A stretch of DNA of 64,000 nt from Microvelia longipes (Eukaryota; Arthropoda; Insecta; Hemiptera; Veliidae), in the NCBI GenBank assembly GCA_018340805.1, contig JACMZG010001870.1, positions 24,322,271 through 24,386,270 on the forward strand, given 5' to 3'. Shown here one piece after another: positions 45,901-56,348 of the stretch; the stretch's first letter is position 1, and every line of letters starts with the position of its first letter. A model generated the notes under the pieces. It was not told the origin of the DNA, did not search any database, and worked only from the letters and a program-made list of their open reading frames with translations. The position numbers and the translations under genes are program-made.

Positions 45901-46134
45901 AAGTTATAAAAAAATAAAGGTATTTCTTTAAAAAAAAAAATTACTTGCTTATTATAATTCTGTAAGCATCGTTTAGGAAAATAATCATAAAACATAATTA
46001 GGGCCAACCACAACTATACAAATTCAGTCATAATGCATACGCATTATGCGCGCGTGCATAATGGCACGCAGCGGTTGTTTTATAAGGCTAGTGTTACAAC
46101 GGTTTATGTTGTATAAATGTTTATTAAAGGTACT

Positions 46135-46450
46135 CATGTTTCCCTTTCTGCATGTTCTGTTTAACCTTTTTCTCACCTGAACGGTTTAATTAAATTATTT
46201 TCTATTTGGTTAATTTCGCCCATAAGTCTTAAAAACGAGTGGATCCTTTGATTCTTTTAGATTCTCTTGAGCCTATCAGGCTAGACCTGATAGGTCTTTC
46301 GTTTGACTAACTCGAAGTTATCGTTTTAGTTTGCCGCATGCTCGCCTACTAATTCTCTGTTTGTCCGAACGGGTTGATCCTTTTATTCTGTAACATGTTC
46401 GGTTTAGCCTGGTAATCTCTCGTTTCTCTAAACGGGTTACTTATTACTTT
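46135..46450. repeat. Degenerate repeated segment with AACGGGTT motifs
   Basis: CATGTTCTGTTTAACC...CTGAACGGTTTAATT (46148-46190) is echoed by CATGTTCGGTTTAGCC...CTAAACGGGTTACTT (46394-46432). CCGAACGGGTTGATCC lies between them at 46364. A perfect 9-bp hairpin CCTATCAGG/CCTGATAGG with loop CTAGA lies at 46272-46294. The origin is unknown. Confidence 0.35.
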
Positions 46451-47689
46451 GTTGAATCTCTAAATCGTTTAGTAAAAGAGTTAATTTTGACGTCAAATAT
46501 TGTAAATTTTTACTTTCTTCTTTAAAGACAGAAAAGCATCATTTTAAACAGCAGTTATTTATCAGACCGACACTATTAACATCAATTTGCTAAAAACTAA
46601 GTTTATACTACCAGACAGGGAATAATCTGTGTGTGTGCGTGCGTGTGTAAGAGTTTATAGTCATGTGTATGGTAATCGATAACTCGAAAGTTTTCTTAAA
46701 TCGAAACGAAACTTGGCAAATAGCGAGATGATGAAAACCTATTGTTTGTAAAAAAAAATATTTAAATGCCATCAACCTAATTAATTAATCAACCTATTTA
46801 ATTTTATGAACTCATGAAGAGTCCGATATTATAAAATCATCAATAGAAAGAGGCCCGTATTTAATAATTATTGTTAAAAATTTATTAAATAATATTTTAT
46901 TGTGTATAATTAATAGATAAAACTGTCATTTACTAAACAGTACTAACTATTAACTAAGATGCTAGATAATACTTTGCTTTAAAACTTAACTAAGTCTAAA
47001 TGTTAATAGTTTATCCCAAACAGACTTCTATATAAAACTTTTCCTTTAGTATTAAGCTGGATTAGAACAAGTTAGGGCTATTTGGCTTTTAAAGCACCTT
47101 AAATATCAGCTAAAACGTGAAAATAGCTTCGTAAAAAGTAAAACCATGTTAGCTGCATTATAAAGTTTTTTAAAGTTTGCTATTATGAAAGTTTGATATA
47201 AAATTGGTGTTTTATACCTGGATTATTACAAGTGAAGGTGCCGTGTGTAAATCTATATTTATTATGTATTAATTGATATTAAAAGTTTAAAGTAGTAAAC
47301 CTTTTTTATGGTATAGAAAATACATCGGAAAGTTATTAACTTACCTCAACTCTTTTACTTTTCCTCATTTCACCAGCTATATCAAAAATATATTTTTGTG
47401 TACTGAAATCCAAATTCGACAATATCATCTAGTTTTTTAAAGGCCAGTATTTCTTAGGATGTCTTTTACCTTGTTGCCTGTCATTGTAGATCACAGTGTA
47501 ATTATGCTAGAGAGTTGAAACTTGGTACAAAAATCAATCTTTAGATTGTTGGGCTTTCCGGAATATATTATTTTATTGATGGTTAACGACGTAACTAAAA
47601 TAATTTAAACATTTAGTAGACATATATTAATTTATTTTATGTTTAATACAGTATTTGCTCAATTTGTAAACTAACGCAATATCTTTAAG
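46451..47689. other. Non-coding stretch with recurrent module copies
   Basis: 46630-46760 has the GTGTGTGTGCGTGCGTG run plus ATAACTCGAAAGTTTTC and ATCGAAACGAAACTTGGC. 47505-47545 has GAGAGTTGAAACTTGGTAC. No gene is recognised. Confidence 0.4.
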
Positions 47690-48115
47690 TACGTCATATA
47701 AAAGAACATCCTGTATCATCTTTATTCGTTTGATGACATAGCGAAAAACGAAAAATATATTAAAATATTAAGTATTTGTATTTTGTATAAGTCAGAAGTA
47801 TGAATATAGCCGTATAGTATAATAGTCACTCGGGCAACCCTCATTGAGAATATTCTATAGTGTCAACAAGATAATACAGGCAAACTGTAGACGTTACGTT
47901 CTTTAAGCATTGTATTACCTAGATCACAGAATTGTTTTTGTTTAAGTCTTCTTTACATTCTATTGGACTGTTGAACTGTAAGCAACTGTTGACTTTACGA
48001 TAATTTTAACTCGAACTCCCATCTGTTTATCAAACGACCCAATTTTTAGAACGGTCTGTTTTCACCCCGCTTTCTCACCCATTCCCCCTTTCATTTTCTA
48101 TAAATGCTTATTTCG
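47690..48115 (+). repeat. Dispersed repeat, copy 2 (partner 32565-33000)
   Basis: Same ordered strings as in 32565-33000. It starts at TACGTCATATAAAAGAACAT and ends at CACCCATTCCCCCTTTC. Both copies fade out after ATGCTTATTT, giving a consistent right boundary. Confidence 0.7.
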
Positions 48116-48224
48116 AATATTTAAAATTGAATTAAATATTTTTTTACTGCTTAAACCATTATTTTAAACAAATTTAATTATTTTTATGAGCAATTTTTTT
48201 GTGATAAATGCCAGTACTATTAAC

Positions 48225-48660
48225 ATGGGCGTAGCCAGGGGGGGTCAGGGGGGCCCGGGCCCCCCTAGCCGAGAAGGGTTGTTGCAAAAATTATATAAAA
48301 ACTATGGTTCAGGCAAGGAAAAACATTTTTTTTATAAAATTAATTTAAATTTAAATTTTAATTAAATTTAAATTAAAAAAATTTATAATTTTAAATTAAA
48401 TTTAAAATTATAAAAATTAACTAATTTTATAATTTTTATTTATAATAATTTAGAGCTTAAAGGTAGCTTTTGTCTTAAAAATTAAATTTGTTTTTTTAGT
48501 TCGACATATTAACTTTGTGGTTTTATTATTATTAAATAAAAACCATATTTAGTTCAGTTCAGTTCAATAATAATTTGTTTTTGTTTTAGGGTATTGTTTT
48601 TTGTTTTTTATTAAGACTATTTAAAAAAAATTGTTTTGATTGTCCTCAAAGAGCTTTGTT
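48225..48660. repeat. GGGCGTAGCCAGG-type repeat end and AT-rich tail
   Basis: CATGGGCGTAGCCAGGGGGG at 48228, followed by a G- then C-rich run, shares its first 15 bases with the arms of the foldback at 50395-50785. Downstream is a self-complementary run of AATTTAAATTTTAATTAAAT type (48335-48440). The extent of the element is unclear. Confidence 0.4.
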
Positions 48661-48962
48661 TTTTAGCGAATTTCCTTTGGGAATAAAATTCGCTAATGGG
48701 ATAGGCATCAGTTTCTTGTAAAAACACTATCTTTCGAACGGATTAATATTTTTTAATCAAACTTGGTACAAAAATCAACCTTCGGGAGGACACGAACCCT
48801 ATTGAAAACAAGGTTTTGTAACATCATTAACCCAGTTTGCTGAGTCAGCAAAATTTTCAAAAAATCAGCAAAATTCAGGGTTAATATTTTTCGCCGCAAA
48901 AAGGTCAATGTATATGTTTTTTGAGACGCTGAATCAAATAAAACCGGTCCGAAGTCAATGCA

Positions 48963-49310
48963 ACCACTCTAAATGACCAAAAAAGTCGAAAAAACCATTG
49001 TAAATTACCGGAAACCAAAATTTAGGTCGATAAAAAAATAAATAAATTTCGAGTAGGGTGTCGTTTTCTATGTATTTTTGGGCACTGAATTGAATGAAAC
49101 CAGTCTGAAGTCAATACGACCACTCTAAATGACCAAAAAGTCGAAAAGCACAAAAAATTACTGAAAACCAAAATTACAGTTGATGAACAAAAAATTTTGG
49201 GTAGGGTGTCGTTTTCTATGTATTTTTGGGCGTCGAATCGAATAAATTCGGTCTGAAGTCGATACGGCCACTCTAAGTGACCAAAAAGTCAAAAAACGGT
49301 GGTTAATGCA
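48963..49310 (+). repeat. About 150-bp tandem repeat inside the composite element
   Basis: ACCACTCTAAATGACCAAAA occurs at 48963 and 49119, and GCCACTCTAAGTGACCAAAA at 49267. Between them, GTAGGGTGTCGTTTTCTATG recurs at about 49054 and 49202, and AACCGGTCCGAAGTCAAT-like strings recur before each unit. Periods are about 156 and 148 bp. Copy 1 of the element has only one such unit. Confidence 0.85.
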
Positions 49311-49471
49311 GGAAAACCTAAATTTTGGACCCTAAATAACATATTTCAAGTGGGGAGTCGTTTTCCATGTTTTTTGGGCCTGTGTGTTGAATGGCAGTGG
49401 TCCGGAGTCGATACAATTACTCAAACTCTCTCCTGGGTTTAAATCCTGGTTGGGACCATATTTTTTACAAG

Positions 49472-50212
49472 ATAATTCTGGGGAGGTGTGCGCATATCGG
49501 AAGATTTCCTTTGGTATGCGTGCTTCCTTGATTAACAACAATCCTGGTAGGAACGTTAATTTTTATTCTTTTTTTACATTATATATGTATATAACTACTA
49601 AATAATTCTGGCGCGGTGGTACGCTGTCAGGCGAATTTCATTTAGAATTCGTGTTTCCGTGCTTAAGAACCCATTTCTTGCTTATGGTTCCGGTTCGTAC
49701 TCCAGAACCTAAGCAGTTACTCAATTGTCAAGCACTGCTCGTAACTCATTTGTCTTTATTTTTCAAAGGAAATGCGCTAAAACCTTTGAAAGATAACTGA
49801 CTAAGCTTAAAGATAAGTTACTAAGCTTTAAACTATTTCAAATAATAGTGCGTACTGCTAACTTTAGAAGCATGTTTTGTATAAACAACTGGATAATTAT
49901 GCGCATTTCCTTTGAAAAATAGAGACAAAATGAGTTACGAGCAGTGCTTGACAATTGAGTAACAGCTTAGGTTTTAAAGCATGAACCGGAACGTTAACCA
50001 AGAAATGGGGTTTTAAGCACAGAAACACGCATTCTAAATGAAATTTGCCCGACAGCGGACCACCGCGCCGAAATTATTTATTTAGTAGTTGTAAACTTAT
50101 ATAATGTAAAAAACTATAAAAATTATTATTCCAACCAGGATTGTTGTTAAGCAAGAAAACACGCATCCAAAAGAATTCGCCTGAAATGTGGACCACCGCG
50201 CCAGGATTATTT
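49472..50212. mobile_element. Foldback element with tandemly duplicated terminal modules, copy 2
   Basis: The whole segment is an inverted repeat. Outer module: ATAATTCTGGGGAGGTG...TTAACAACAATCCTGGTAGG (49472-49552), with inverse ACCAGGATTGTTGTTAAGC...CCGCGCCAGGATTAT (50137-50210). Spacer: TTACATTATATATG...ACTACTAAATAA and its inverse. Inner module: ATTCTGGCGCGGTGG...GGAAATGCGC (49604-49780), with inverse to 50079. So each arm carries two related modules in tandem. The copy at 9545-10160 has the second module on the left only. Confidence 0.75.
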
Positions 50213-50219
50213 AAAAAAA

Positions 50220-50394
<175 letters not shown>

Positions 50395-50400
<6 letters not shown>

Positions 50401-50542
50401 GCAATACTAATAATGACGTGACACTTTGTACATTAACTAGCCTTACGCAGGCATGCACGCGAGCTAGGTTGCGTACTGATCCTACTTAAATTTGTTAATT
50501 AATAGTCATGGGCGTAGCCAGGGTTGCCTTTAGGGGGGGGGC

Positions 50543-50636
<94 letters not shown>

Positions 50637-50785
50637 GATGGGCCCCCCCCTAAAGGCAACCCTGGCTACGCCCATGACTATTAATTAACAAATTTAAGTA
50701 GGATCAGTACGCACCTAGCTCGCGTGCATGCCTGCGTAAGGCTAGTTAATGTACAAAGTGTCACGTCATTATTAGTATTGCATAT
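50395..50785. mobile_element. Near-perfect foldback with a (TA)n loop
   Basis: The left arm 50399-50550 (ATGCAATACTAATAATGACG ... GGGCGTAGCCAGGGTTGCC ... CCCATCAT) is repeated inverted at 50634-50784 with only about two single-base length differences over 150 bp. The loop is about 85 bp of TA. The inner part of each arm has the GGGCGTAGCCAGGG string and a G9/C8 run. The near identity implies a recent origin, active sequence homogenisation or an assembly artefact. Confidence 0.85.
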
Positions 50786-50924
50786 ATATTTATTGAATGG
50801 CATGTATAAATATGTTTAAATCAATAAAAATAGGAGAACTACCTTATTCTCAAATTATTAGGGTATCGTCTCCAAACTTGAGTTTTGTACCAAGTTTGAT
50901 CTAATAATACATACATACATATAC

Positions 50925-50954
50925 ACACACACACGTACATACATACATATATAT

Positions 50955-50988
<34 letters not shown>

Positions 50989-51026
50989 CATATAAATATT
51001 CATATACATACATACATTATATATAT

Positions 51027-51095
<69 letters not shown>
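50925..51095. repeat. CATA/CA/TA compound microsatellite
   Basis: ACATACATACATATACACAC followed by interrupted TA runs to 51095. It carries an inverted AACTTGGTAC module fragment just upstream (GTACCAAGTTTGATC at 50890). Confidence 0.9.
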
Positions 51096-51096
<1 letters not shown>

Positions 51097-51134
51097 TACA
51101 CAAAGTTTAAACAGTACTGCTAATTTATAGACAA

Positions 51135-51300
51135 TTATGTAGATCGCTAGTGTTATGCGTTATCTACCGAGGTCAGTACCTGAATGGGTGAGTGCTAGGA
51201 ATAAAGGATTTTTATAGTTTGAGAATGAGCGATGCAAGTCCAAAGACGCACTATAGTTAAAACTGGATTTTTTATATTCTGAGGGCAAACAAAAGGTATC
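51135..51300 (+). mobile_element. 5S-rRNA-derived SINE copy
   Basis: ACCGAGGTCAGTACCTGAAT followed by GGGTGAGTGCTAGGAATA (51167-51205) matches the end of 5S rRNA (CGGTCAGTACTTGGATGGGTGACCGC). It is followed by GAGAATGAGCGATGCAAGTC, CAAAGACGCACTATAG and a TATTCTGAGGGCAAAC string, which are decayed forms of the body in the 1915 copy. The 5S part is better preserved than the body. Confidence 0.65.
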
Positions 51301-52420
51301 CAAAGTAGTGGGGATGACCGTAGCAAGTCATCACAAGAAATGAAGCATTTTCCTCAAAAAAACTTAAGCATTTTAAAATGAAAATTTGCTAAAATTAATT
51401 CCCAAAAATGCTGATAAACTTCTTAAATAACAACTCAACAGTTCTTAGATGTCCTGTACCCAAATTGTCTTTTGAAAAATGAGAAAAAATTAGAAAATTA
51501 GAGAGGGTAACTCTTTATCATTCCTCTATTCTAACAACATTGTGGTGCTGGTAGGTACAGTGTTGGTTTCATCAGCCTACCAACACTGGGGATCCTATGA
51601 CACGAATGATAAGAAAGTTAGATAAATAATTGAATAAAATATATTTGAGAAAATAGTTGGTACAGGATTTTTATTTTCACACATTTAACAGAGCGTAAAA
51701 ACGCTGTGATTCGAGTTCTTCCTTAAGTTTTTTACTCGGCTGTTTAAAGTCAAGCTTGTGGGAAGAAAGTCAAGAGATGGGATTCCCTTCAGCCTTTTTA
51801 GGGGATCTGTCAAAAAAATTACTCTTAAAAATATTGTTGAAGGGGAAAAAGTTAGTTGATGTTAAGGCATCTTTCAGTCAACTCACGCCCGTCTCTGATT
51901 CCTCCTTGCTCTCAGATTATAGACTGAGTCAGAAAAAAACTTTCGTTACTCAAGAAAAAGTTTTTATAATAGCATCATAGGACATGACATCCATTAATCT
52001 TTAGTCAACGGAAATTTTTTGAAAAATCACAAATAATGTTTACTTTCCTTACCTTATATCGTTTAAAAGTATTGTTTTTACATTTTTTGAGGGCCGTCCG
52101 GCTGATGTGTTAAGCATACTGCAAATAAGTACGAGTGAAGTCATTGTTGGTAGTTGAAGGGCATAAGGGGGAACTTTATCATCAAGCTAGTAAAGAACTG
52201 CACCTTTGGGTCCTCTTCATCAACCTCAAAATCATTTGCCTATCATTCCCATACACTTGACAGTTCTCATTTTATATATATAAAACTAGAATTACAAAGG
52301 TCAGGAAACCATCTATATATTCTCTCGTTTAACGTAGGAAAATAAATCTGCGACTGTCTTCGTCAACATCCTTTGTTGTTTTTCCAAATCATTTTAGCAT
52401 TTTTTATCTCTAATTTACTA
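51301..52420. other. Non-coding stretch
   Basis: No gene is recognised. The open frames at 51756-51980 and 52154-52345 are serine/leucine/lysine rich without motifs. A patch near 51540-51600 has TGGTGCTGGTAGGTACAG and an imperfect inverse CTACCAACACTGGG, a weak hairpin. Confidence 0.35.
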
Positions 52421-52421
52421 T

Positions 52422-52720
52422 AGGACCATACAGACATTTAGTATTAGGCTATTTTTCCTAATCTTGTTGTTAACCTAGGATTATAAAGACATATAGTATT
52501 TGGATATTCTTCTTAATTCAGTTGTTAAAATAGGATTATACAGACATTGAATATTAGGATATTTTAATTACCCCAGTCGTTAACAAACATTTAGTAATTA
52601 AGTTATTGTTCTAATCCAGTTGTAAACATGGAATGTACAGACGTTTAGTGTCAGGATATTTGTCCTAATTTAGTTTTTAATATAAGATTATAGACATTCT
52701 TTATTGGGATTTCCCTCTAA
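52422..52720 (+). repeat. Degenerate minisatellite, about 50-56-bp unit, five to six copies
   Basis: The unit AGGATTATACAGACATTTAG, then TATTAGGATATTTTTCCTAA and TCAGTTGTTAAC, is seen starting at 52422, 52477, 52532, about 52581, 52628 and 52684. Single units differ by several changes and indels. No coding relation is seen. Confidence 0.8.
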
Positions 52721-52834
52721 ATAGAGTTAATTATAATTACATTTATTCTCTTTGACCATTCTTTAATAAATAGAAAAATACCTAAGTTGTTTCCATTAAC
52801 ATTTCACAATTTCAAAATTTCCCTGGTTTCCAAC

Positions 52835-52904
52835 ATGAATCTCGACAGCATCTTGCTTTACTCTGCAGCGATATTCATTTCTTTGATTGCTTGTTATCTC
52901 TATG
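52835..52904 (+). CDS. Speculative first exon encoding a membrane anchor
   Basis: ATG 52835 opens MNLDSILLYSAAIFISLIAC followed by YLY, a 23-residue stretch with a short polar start and a continuous hydrophobic helix. It ends at a possible donor GTATGG (52905). This looks like an N-terminal signal anchor, as in microsomal cytochrome P450s, but 23 residues are not enough to name a family. No downstream exon was recognised. The frame runs on for 68 codons from an upstream ATG, so a chance frame is quite possible. Confidence 0.2.
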
Positions 52905-52909
52905 GTATG

Positions 52910-53505
52910 GTTTGCCTCTGTATCTATAATACCTCTTTACATAATCATATTGCCTTTTCAAAGTCGTTTAAAACAATACTCATTTATTTCTAAAATAAAT
53001 TTCTTTATAATATATACGTCACTAGTTAGCTAAATTATTAAAGGCACTGTCTTACATTCAACATTAAAATATAGATTATTATAATAATTATTTTCAAACA
53101 GATTTTTTTTTTTTATTATCTCACTTGATTTTAAAAACAGCGTCTTATTTAGACAATAGGTAATCCCTAGTAGCATATGCGGGTTTTAACAGTTTATTTT
53201 GAGTTATCCGTTTTAGGTGATTTAATACCTCTTGAGTTGGTTCAACCAATTTATCTTTGTAATATGTGTCCGTTATCATCGGAGCGCTAATAGTGTTTTA
53301 GGCAGACGGTTTAAACTTAGTAGAAAAGTCAAGCTCTCAAGACCCATTTTCGGTGGTTTATTAATCAACATCAAACCTAAAATAGAGAAATATTTTAAAT
53401 TGCTGCATCATATGCATCACTTATATGCAGTTTACATGCAACACCATACGTTTAATGTAGTATGCTTTATTTGTAATTCATTATACGCATACCACTTGAA
53501 TTATG
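52910..53505. other. Non-coding stretch before the inverted-array element
   Basis: AT-rich. The 113-codon plus frame at 53232-53573 overlaps the left end of the next element and has a histidine/methionine-rich repeat-like middle (HHMHHLYAVYMQHH), with no domain recognised. Confidence 0.3.
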
Positions 53506-54150
53506 GGGCCAGGGGCCCGTTTCACAAAAGTACAAATTTTGTAGTTACAAAAATTGTAAACAACAACTTGTAATGACAAATTTTCATGTGTTACCAAGGA
53601 TACACCTGTAGCATTCTTCTATTTAATAAACAACATTTTCTTGTCTATTACAATTACTTTTAACATTCACTTGTTAAATTTCTACCCAAGTCCGAACCTA
53701 GGTAGACTGAGTTACAAGTTAATTTTATTAATTAAAACTTAGTTTTATCGCAAACTACTAGATTATTGGTAATTTAGGGTTCAATATTAGTTTGTGAAAC
53801 GTTTTTTATAAATATTACTCCTCGCACTTTAGAAATAATTTCATTCGAAATAACTTACTCATATGAATGAAACTGGGTTTTAATTATATTTTGACTCTTT
53901 GTAGACAATTTATTGTAGGTTACAATAACTTGTAATGATATTCGTGAAACGCTTAATTTTGACACTTGTAGTTACAAGTTGTTTTATAAAAAAGTTTGTA
54001 AGATTTGTGGAGGAGGTAATCAAATTTATTGGAGCTTGTCACAAATATTTTAGATTCTTAGGAGATTTAAGAAAAAACGTGTAACCTGCTATTGTTTTTT
54101 TAATAAAACTGTATGCAAATCGCTAATAATTACTAGTCTATACATGTACA

Positions 54151-54431
54151 TTAGTTAAACAAATTTCTTACAATTATTAATAACACAATATAATTGTGCG
54201 AGAGACACCTAGAAATGTAACAAGCAAGATGCAATGCTACATCTGGGAACTGTTCCATCATTCGACATTCGTCATCATTGATGGCTCGACATAATGTCAT
54301 GTCCCACTTCGTTACGTCTAACTCATCAGGGCGCCGACAGAGCCTAAACTCACTCTGACCTTCAATTAATTACGAAGAATATAATGTGAAGTACTTACCA
54401 GAGACGAGCGGTGCTCTCTTACCGCCATCAT
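54151..54431 (-). CDS. Terminal exon-like reading frame in the outermost array unit
   Basis: On the minus strand, a 204-bp segment (54354 to 54151) follows an AG acceptor at 54355-54356. It reads 67 codons in phase 0 (beginning SEFRLCRRPDELDVTK, with RMMEQFPDVALHLACYISR later) to a TAA at 54151-54153. Upstream of the possible 44-bp intron (GTAAGT at 54393-54398, read on the minus strand), a short frame starting near 54431 (MMAVREHRSSL) joins in phase. In the other units this frame is shifted by a 5-bp difference before the GGGACATGAC string, or by indels, and ends early. A stop (TAA) within the would-be intron of this unit supports intron status. I recognise no domain. A 44-bp intron is unusually short, so the gene model is tentative. 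Confidence 0.35.
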
Positions 54432-56348
54432 GCATGGCAAGCAAAACATATATCATTTGATACTACCGAGTTTTGCAAAACATGAATAGTTGACACAATA
54501 TAATTGTGCGAGACACCTAGGAAATGTAACAAGCAAAATGCAATGCTACATCTGGGAACTGTTCCATCATTCGACATTCGTCATCATCGATGGCTCGACA
54601 TAATGTCATGTCCCACTCTGTTTCGTTACGTCTAACTCATCAGGGCGCCGACAGAGCCTGAACTCACTCTGACCTTCAATTAATTCCGAAGAATATAATG
54701 TGAAGTACTTACCAGAGACGAGCGGTGCTCTCTTACCGCCATCATGCATGGCAAGCAAAACATATATCATTTGATACTACCGAGTTTTGCAAAACATGAA
54801 TAGTTGACACAATATAATGTGCGAGAGACACCTAGGAAATGTAACAAGCAAAATGCAATGCTACATCTGGGAACTGTTCCATCATTCGACATTCGTCATC
54901 ATGATGGCTCGACATAATGTCATGTCCCACTGCGTTTCGTTACGTCTAACTCATCAGGGCGCCGACAGAGCCTGAACTCACTCTGACCTTCAATTAATTC
55001 CGAAGAATATAATGTGAAGTACTTACCAGAGACGAGCGGTGCTCTCTTACCGCCATCATGCATGGCAAGCAAAACATATATCATTTGATACTACCGAGTT
55101 TTGCAAAACATGAATAGTTGACACAATATAATTGTGCGAGAGACACCTAGGAAATGTAACAAGCAAAATGCAATGCTACATCTGGGAACTGTTCCATCAT
55201 TCGACATTCGTCATCATCGATGGCTCGACATAATGTCATGTCCCACTCTGTTTCGTTACGTCTAACTCATCAGGGCGCCGACAGAGCCTGAACTCACTCT
55301 GACCTTCAATTAATCCGAAGAATATAATGTGAAGTACTTACCAGAGACGAGCGGTGCTCTCTTTACCGCCATCATGCATGGCAAGCAAAACATATATCAT
55401 TTGATACTACCGCGTTTTGCAAAACATGAATAGTTGACACAATATAATTGTGCGAGAGACACCTAGGAATGTAACAAGCAAAATGCAATGCTACATCTGG
55501 GAACTGTTCCATCATTCGACATTCGTCATCATTGATGGCTCGACATAATGTCATGTCCCACTCTGTTTCGTTACGTCTAACTCATCAGGGCGCCGACAGA
55601 GCCTGAACTCACTCTGACCTTCAATTAATTCCGAAGAATATAATGTGAAGTACTTACCAGAGACGAGCGTTGCTCTCTTACCGCCATCATGCATGGCAAG
55701 CAAAACATATATCATTTGATACTACCGAGTTTTGCAAAACATGAATAGTTGACACAATATAATTGTGCGAGAGACACCTAGGAAATGTAACAAGCAAAAT
55801 GCAATGCTACATCTGGGAACTGTTCCATCATTCGACATTCGTCATCATCGATGGCTCGACATAATGTCATGTCCCACTCTGTTTCGTTACGTCTAACTCA
55901 TCAGGGCGCCGACAGAGCCTGAACTCACTCTGACCTTCAATTAATTCCGAAGAATATAATGTGAAGTACTTACCAGAGACGAGCGGTGCTCTCTTACCGC
56001 CATCATGCATGGCAAGCAAAACATATATCATTTGATACTACCGAGTTTTGCAAAACATGAATAGTTGACACAAATATAATTGTGCGAGAGACACTAGGAA
56101 ATGTAACAAGCAAAATGCAATGCTACATCTGGGAACTGTTCCATCATTCGACATTCGTCATCGATGGCTCGACATAATGTCATGTCCCACTCTGTTTCGT
56201 TACGTCTAACTCATCAGGGCGCCGACAGAGCCTGAACTCACTCTGACCTTCATTAATTCCGAAGAATATAATGTGAAGTACTTACCAGAGACGAGCGTGC
56301 TCTCTTACCGCCATCATGCATGGCAAGCAAAACATATATCATTTATAC
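54181..56348 (-). repeat. Tandem array of about 315-bp units, left half (minus orientation)
   Basis: The landmark GTGCGAGAGACACCTAG recurs at 54196, 54506, 54819, 55134, 55450, 55765 and 56082, giving periods of 310-317 bp and about 6.9 units. Units are nearly identical apart from 1-5 base indels. Read on the minus strand each unit has CTCTG followed by the donor GTAAGTACTT, an acceptor-like TTGAAGGTCAG 44 bases later and a short open frame. The outermost left unit is the most diverged. Confidence 0.95.

Larger units (their letters stand above)
48660..50212 (+). mobile_element. Composite dispersed repeat, copy 2 (partner 8862-10160)
   Basis: Begins TTAGCGAATTTCCTTTGGG and ATTCGCTAATGGGATAGGC, then the ACGGATTAATATTTT, AAACTTGGTACAAAAATC, GCCGCAAAAAGG and TTGAGACGCTGAATCAAAT strings as in copy 1. 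It then has an expanded internal unit (48963-49310) and the foldback segment 49472-50212. No protein-coding frame is present. It is followed by a CA/TA microsatellite. Confidence 0.7.
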
